From contig JANQFK010000022.1 of NCBI GenBank assembly GCA_028277885.1, positions 1 to 64,000 of the forward strand: DNA of 64,000 nucleotides. The letters run 5' to 3'. The notes under the pieces are model-generated. The model made no database searches and was not told the origin of the DNA. It was given only the letters and a program-made list of their open reading frames with translations. Position numbers and translations under genes: made by a program. This stretch comes from Myxococcota bacterium (lineage in GTDB: Bacteria > Myxococcota_A > UBA9160 > UBA6930). Positions 59,277 through 64,000 of the stretch are shown here, one piece after another (position 1 is the first letter of the stretch; each line of letters opens with the position of its first letter).

Positions 59277-60406
59277 GTGCGCGTCTACCTCGACCACAAT
59301 GCGACCACGCCGCTGCACCCCGCGGTGCGCGACGAGATGGGGCGCGTGCTCGGCGAGGTCTTCGGCAACCCGTCGAGCGTGCACGCCGAGGGCGCCGCCG
59401 CCCGCGCGGAGCTGGAGCGCGCGCGGGCCCGGACCGCCGCCGCCGTCGGCGCCGACCCGGCCGACCTGGTCTTCACCGGCAGCGCCACCGAGGCCAACAA
59501 CACCGCGGTGTTCGCGGCGACCCGGGACGGGGGCCACGTGGTCACCACGGCGGTGGAGCATCCCTCGGTCGAGGCCCCGCTCGCGGTGCTCGAGGAGCGG
59601 GGCGTGGCGGTCACCCGGGTGGGGGTCGACGCCGACGGACGCGTCGACCCCGCGGCCTTCGAGGCCGCCTTCCGTCCCGACACCGTGCTGGCCAGCGTGC
59701 TGTGGGCCAACAACGAGACCGGCGTGATCCAGCCGGTCGCGGAGCTCGCCGCCCTCGCCCGGGCCCGCGGCGCGCTGCTGCACCTCGACGCCACCCAGGC
59801 CGTCGGCAAGCTCCCCGTGGACTGCGCGGAGCTGGGCGCGGACTTCCTGGTCGCCTCGGCCCACAAGTTCAACGGACCCAAGGGCGCCGGCTTCCTCGTG
59901 GCCCGGGGCGGCGAGCTGCGCCCGCGGCTCCACGGCGGCCCCCAGGAGCGACGCCGGCGCGGAGGCACCGAGAACCTCGCGGGCATCGTGGGCCTCGGCG
60001 TGGCGGCGGAGCTCGCCGCCCGCGACGGGCCCGAGCGCTCCGCGCGCCAGGTGCGCCTGCGCGACCGGCTCTGGGAAGGGATCGCGTCCAAGGTGCCGCG
60101 GGTGCGGCGCAACGGGAGCACCGGGCACGTGCTTCCCAACACGCTGAACGTCGAGTTCGTCGACACCGCGGGCGAGGTGCTGCTCGAGGCCCTCGACCTC
60201 GAGGGCGTCGCGGTCTCGTCCGGCGCCGCCTGCGCGTCGGGCTCGATCGAGCCCTCGGCGGTGCTGGTCGCCATGGGACGCCGCCCCGAGCAGGCCCGGG
60301 CGTCGCTCCGCTTCAGCGTCGGCCTGGGCAGCGACGAGGCCCAGATCGATCGCGTCCTGGCGCTGCTGCCGGACCTGGTCGCCCGGGTCCGGAGCGCCGT
60401 GGCGCC

Positions 60407-60410
<4 letters not shown>
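59277..60410 (+). CDS. Cysteine desulfurase (NifS/IscS family)
   Basis: 377 aa, GTG start. YLDHNATTPLHPAV, VFTGSATEANNTAVF, VEHPSVEAPL, WANNETGVIQPV, PLP Lys in VASAHKFNGPKGAGFL, and the persulfide Cys in VSSGAACASGS. The GTGA overlap with mnmA suggests it supplies sulfur for 2-thiouridine in tRNA. No iscU or iscR is near. Confidence 0.95.
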
Positions 60411-61510
<1,100 letters not shown>

Positions 61511-61521
61511 GGGCCCGGTCG

Positions 61522-62235
61522 GTGGACGCCGCGGACCGGGTGCGCCGCCTGGAGGACCGGCTCGACCACCGCTTCCGGGACCGGGGCCTGCTCGAGGCGG
61601 CGCTCACCCACCCCTCCTACTCCGCCGAGGAGCCCGAGGCCGAGGGCAACGAGCGCCTGGAGTTCCTCGGCGACGCGGTCCTCGACCTCGTGGTCGCCGG
61701 CCTGCTCTACGCCCGCCAGCCGCGCTGGAGCGAGGGCCAGCTCACCCGGGCCCGGGCCGCCCTCGTGAACACGGTCTCCCTCGCCGAGCAGGCCCGGGCC
61801 CTCGAGCTCGGTCGGGTGGCGCGCCTGGGCCGCACCGAGCGCGGCGCCGACGGCGGAACCGACAAGGAGTCGATCCTCGCGAACCTGTTCGAGGCGGTGC
61901 TCGGCGCGCTCTACCTCGACGGCGGCTTCGAGCCCGTGCGGGCGCTGGTGTCGCGCCAGTTCTCCGAGGTCCTCGACTCTGGCGAGGACGTGCTGGCCCG
62001 GGATCCCAAGACCCACTTCCAGGAGTGGGCCCACGCCCGGCTGCGCACCACCCCGCGCTACCGCGCGCTGACCGACAGCGGGGTGGAGGACGCCGAGGAC
62101 CGCTTCACCGTCGAGGTGCAGGTGGGGGGCGAGGCCTGGGGGCAGGGTACGGGGCGCACCAAGCGGGCCGCGGAGCGGGCTGCCGCTGCCGATGCCCTCG
62201 ACCGCGTGAAGGACGCCGAGCGCGCCGATGCCTGA
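61522..62235 (+). CDS. rnc: Ribonuclease III
   Basis: 237 aa, GTG start. N-terminal RNase III domain with the signature NERLEFLGDAVLDLVV, ALTHPSYSAEE, and LFEAVLGALYLDGGF with the second catalytic Glu/Asp set; C-terminal dsRBD (FQEWAHARLRTTPRYRALTD ... RTKRAAERAAAADAL). Processes rRNA precursors and dsRNA. Overlaps era by 8 bp. Confidence 0.95.
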   Translation: MDAADRVRRLEDRLDHRFRDRGLLEAALTHPSYSAEEPEAEGNERLEFLGDAVLDLVVAGLLYARQPRWSEGQLTRARAALVNTVSLAEQARALELGRVARLGRTERGADGGTDKESILANLFEAVLGALYLDGGFEPVRALVSRQFSEVLDSGEDVLARDPKTHFQEWAHARLRTTPRYRALTDSGVEDAEDRFTVEVQVGGEAWGQGTGRTKRAAERAAAADALDRVKDAERADA

Positions 62236-63106
62236 GGGCGTCTCCCGCGCCGGCGTGGTGGCCCTGCTGGGCCGGCCCAACGCGGGCAAGTCCACGCTGC
62301 TGAACCGGCTGCTGGGCGAGAAGCTCGCCATCGTGACGGCGCGCCCCCAGACCACCCGCAGCCGCATCCTGGGGATCCTCACCCGGGGCGACGCCCAGCT
62401 GCTGCTGCTCGACACCCCGGGCTTCCACGAGTCCCCCAAGGCGCTGAACCGCGCCCTCAACGCCGTGGTGGAGGAGGCCCTCGAGGACTGCGACGTCGCC
62501 GTGCTCGTGGTGGACCCCGGCGCGGGCTGGGATGCCGCCCACGACGCGGTACGGGCCCGGATCGAGAAGCGCGGGGTGCCCTGGCTGCTGGTCGGAACGC
62601 GCTCGGACCGGCCGGGGCCGGCCGGGGCGTGGCCGCCGCCGGGCGCCGCCGGGGCCCACGCCCTGCGGGTCTCGGGGCGGACGGGGGAGGGCGTGGAGGC
62701 GCTCCTCGACGGCCTGGTGGCCCGGCTCCCCGAGGGCCCGCACTTCTATGCCGAGGACGAGCTCACCGACCGGCCGCTGCGCTTCCTGGCCGCCGAGCTG
62801 GTGCGGGAGGTGGCGTTCGAGGAGCTCGCCCAGGAGGTGCCCTACTGCCTCGCCGTGGAGGTGGAGGAGTTCGACGAGTCCGGGGAGGACGGCGTCCGCA
62901 TCCGCGCGAACCTCCTCGTGGAGCGCGCCTCCCAGAAGCCCATCGTGCTCGGCCGGGGCGGGTCGCGCATCAAGGCCATCGGCAGCGAGGCGCGGCGCCG
63001 CATCGCCGAGCTGCTGGGGCGGCCCGCCCATCTGTCGCTCTGGGTGAAGCACGAGCCGCGCTGGAGCCGCCGGCCCAAGCGCCTGAAATCCCTCGGCTAC
63101 CACTGA
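62228..63106 (+). CDS. era: GTPase Era
   Basis: 292 aa. G1 GRPNAGKSTLLNRLL, G2 region TARPQTTRSRILGI, G3 LLLDTPGFHESPKALNRA, then G4 reads GTRSDR where Era has NKxD. G5 is also loose (RVSGRTGEG). C-terminal KH domain: RANLLVERASQKPIVLGRGG and SRIKAIGSEARRRIAELLG. Assembly factor for 16S rRNA. The rnc-era pair is the standard context. The altered G4 could weaken guanine specificity. Confidence 0.92.
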   Translation: MPEGVSRAGVVALLGRPNAGKSTLLNRLLGEKLAIVTARPQTTRSRILGILTRGDAQLLLLDTPGFHESPKALNRALNAVVEEALEDCDVAVLVVDPGAGWDAAHDAVRARIEKRGVPWLLVGTRSDRPGPAGAWPPPGAAGAHALRVSGRTGEGVEALLDGLVARLPEGPHFYAEDELTDRPLRFLAAELVREVAFEELAQEVPYCLAVEVEEFDESGEDGVRIRANLLVERASQKPIVLGRGGSRIKAIGSEARRRIAELLGRPAHLSLWVKHEPRWSRRPKRLKSLGYH

Positions 63107-63129
63107 CTCCCGGTCCGCCGGCGGGTCGA

Positions 63130-63159
63130 TTGACGCGCCGCGCCGCGGTAGGATAGGGT
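63130..63159 (+). promoter_or_regulatory. Predicted promoter of the thiolase gene
   Basis: TTGACG (63130-63135), 18 bp, TAGGGT (63154-63159). The spacing differs by 1 bp from similar sites at 20767 and 59222. The ATG is at 63243, leaving an ~80-nt leader that contains the palindrome at 63186-63197. Confidence 0.5.
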
Positions 63160-63185
63160 GCTCGCTTTCGAGCGGTCCCGATCGG

Positions 63186-63197
63186 TCGATCGATCGA
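63186..63197. promoter_or_regulatory. 12-bp palindrome in the thiolase leader
   Basis: TCGATCGATCGA, a perfect inverted repeat about 27 bp downstream of the predicted -10. Could be an operator for a fatty-acid or other regulator; no regulator gene is adjacent. Low-complexity repetition of TCGA weakens the case. Confidence 0.35.
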
Positions 63198-63242
63198 AGC
63201 CACCCTCCAACGACAGCCACCGACGAGAGGAAACACAGCCCC

Positions 63243-64000
63243 ATGAGTGATCAGGACGTCGTCATCGCCAGTGCCGTGCGCACCCCCATCGGCACCTTCC
63301 AGGGCGCCTTCTCGTCGCTCTCGGCCTCGGACCTCGGCGCCATCGCGGTGAAGGAGGCCGTGCGCCGCGCCCAGGCCAAGCCCGACCAGGTCGAGCGGGT
63401 CATCATGGGCAACGTGCTCTCCGGCGGCATGGGCCAGGCTCCGGCGCGCCAGACCGTGATCAAGTCCGGCCTGCCGGTCTCCGCCGGCGCCGTCACGGTG
63501 AACAAGGTCTGCGGCTCCGGCCTCCAGGCGGTGATGTTCGCCCGGCGCGAGGTGCTGATGGGCGACGCCGACGTGATCGTGGCGGGCGGCATGGAGTCCA
63601 TGACCAACGCGCCCTACGTGCTCCCCAAGGCCCGCGGCGGCTACCGGATGGGGAACGGCCAGATCGTCGACACCATGATCAACGACGGCCTGTGGGACCC
63701 CTACGACGACATGCACATGGGCAACTGCGGCGACATGGTGGCCGAGAAGTACGGCTTCACCCGCGAGGACCAGGACCGCTTCGCGACCACGAGCTACCAG
63801 CGCGCCCAGGCGGCCCAGAAGGAGGGGCGCTTCAAGGAGGAGATCGTCCCCGTCGAGGTGCCCCAGCGGAAGGGCGAGCCCCTGCTGGTGGACGAGGACG
63901 AGGACCCCAAGCGCGTGAACCTCGAGAAGATGGGCAGCCTGCGCCCGGCCTTCTCGAAGACGGGCACCGTCACCGCCGCCAACGCGTCGAGCATCAACGA
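63243..64000 (+). CDS. Acetyl-CoA acetyltransferase (thiolase), 5' part
   Basis: About 252 residues visible; the 3' part lies beyond the window. Thiolase start MSDQDVVIASAVRTPIGTFQ, active-site Cys block NKVCGSGLQAVMFARREVLM, AGGMESMTNAPYVLPKARGG, MGNCGDMVAEKYGFTREDQD, and VTAANASSIN with the following catalytic region cut. Condenses or cleaves acetoacetyl-CoA (biosynthetic) or 3-ketoacyl-CoA (degradative); the VRTPIGTFQGAFSSLSASDL start favours acetyl-CoA acetyltransferase. Confidence 0.93.
   Translation, partial: MSDQDVVIASAVRTPIGTFQGAFSSLSASDLGAIAVKEAVRRAQAKPDQVERVIMGNVLSGGMGQAPARQTVIKSGLPVSAGAVTVNKVCGSGLQAVMFARREVLMGDADVIVAGGMESMTNAPYVLPKARGGYRMGNGQIVDTMINDGLWDPYDDMHMGNCGDMVAEKYGFTREDQDRFATTSYQRAQAAQKEGRFKEEIVPVEVPQRKGEPLLVDEDEDPKRVNLEKMGSLRPAFSKTGTVTAANASSIN

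Overview
The window is about 64 kb of very GC-rich, densely coding bacterial chromosome with short gaps and many GTG starts and 4-bp stop/start overlaps. Gram-negative markers are two RND efflux systems, a BtuB-like TonB-dependent receptor, a heptose-bisphosphate phosphatase, an OmpA-domain lipoprotein and a PEP-CTERM protein. The run folP-cdaA-ybbR-glmM-pdxJ-nnrD-tsaE-lysC, the HEXXH aminopeptidase lipoprotein and the high GC point to a deltaproteobacterial-type lineage (Myxococcota, Binatota or relatives, probably uncultured). That placement is inference. I saw no insertion sequence, prophage or CRISPR array.

Layout. 1-4.7 kb: TetR-MFP-RND efflux operon (minus strand, RND cut by the window edge). 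4.8-6.6 kb: REC-GGDEF-EAL cyclic-di-GMP protein. 6.7-11.5 kb: minus-strand catabolic cluster (GMC oxidoreductase, Tat/lipoprotein partner, DsbA-fold isomerase, acyl-CoA ligase, VOC protein). 11.6 kb: miaE. 12.2-19.1 kb: a cobalamin-riboswitch operon of five coupled surface genes (PEP-CTERM propeller-like protein, TonB-dependent receptor, propeller-like lipoprotein, unknown exported protein, cell-surface lipoprotein), facing a convergent TonB-C lipoprotein. 19.6-24.1 kb: class V aminotransferase, then a 50-aa membrane peptide-dNTPase-cutA-hypothetical run. 24.1-24.3 kb: 36-bp hairpin repeats. 24.4-38.8 kb: a large Arg/Gly-rich DHH-like protein, queE, gmhB, aminopeptidase, prmA, epimerase, a P-loop/dCMP deaminase fusion, tRNA-Met, two DegT aminotransferases, an acyl-CoA ligase, a GT4 glycosyltransferase and a MaoC-like protein. 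38.8-44.1 kb: second TetR-MFP-RND operon with a clear operator/promoter. 44.2-45.2 kb: ParB-like protein. 45.3-57.1 kb: tilS, ftsH and the housekeeping operon. 57.2-64 kb: OmpA lipoprotein, YihY-family membrane protein, cysteine desulfurase-mnmA-rnc-era, and the start of a thiolase.

The most notable system is the riboswitch operon. It looks like a proteobacterial counterpart, in layout, of the Bacteroides BtuB/BtuG corrinoid-capture surface loci. Two secreted or lipidated propeller-like proteins flank a BtuB-type receptor, with two further unknown exported proteins, all predicted to be B12-repressed. Other unusual items are a PdxJ homologue that has lost its signature catalytic motifs, the absence of acpS from its usual slot (now hairpin-rich DNA), a 939-aa RG-rich DHH-like protein, and a recurring TTGAC-N17/18-TAGGGT promoter pattern.

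All domain calls come from reading motifs by eye; no database search was run.
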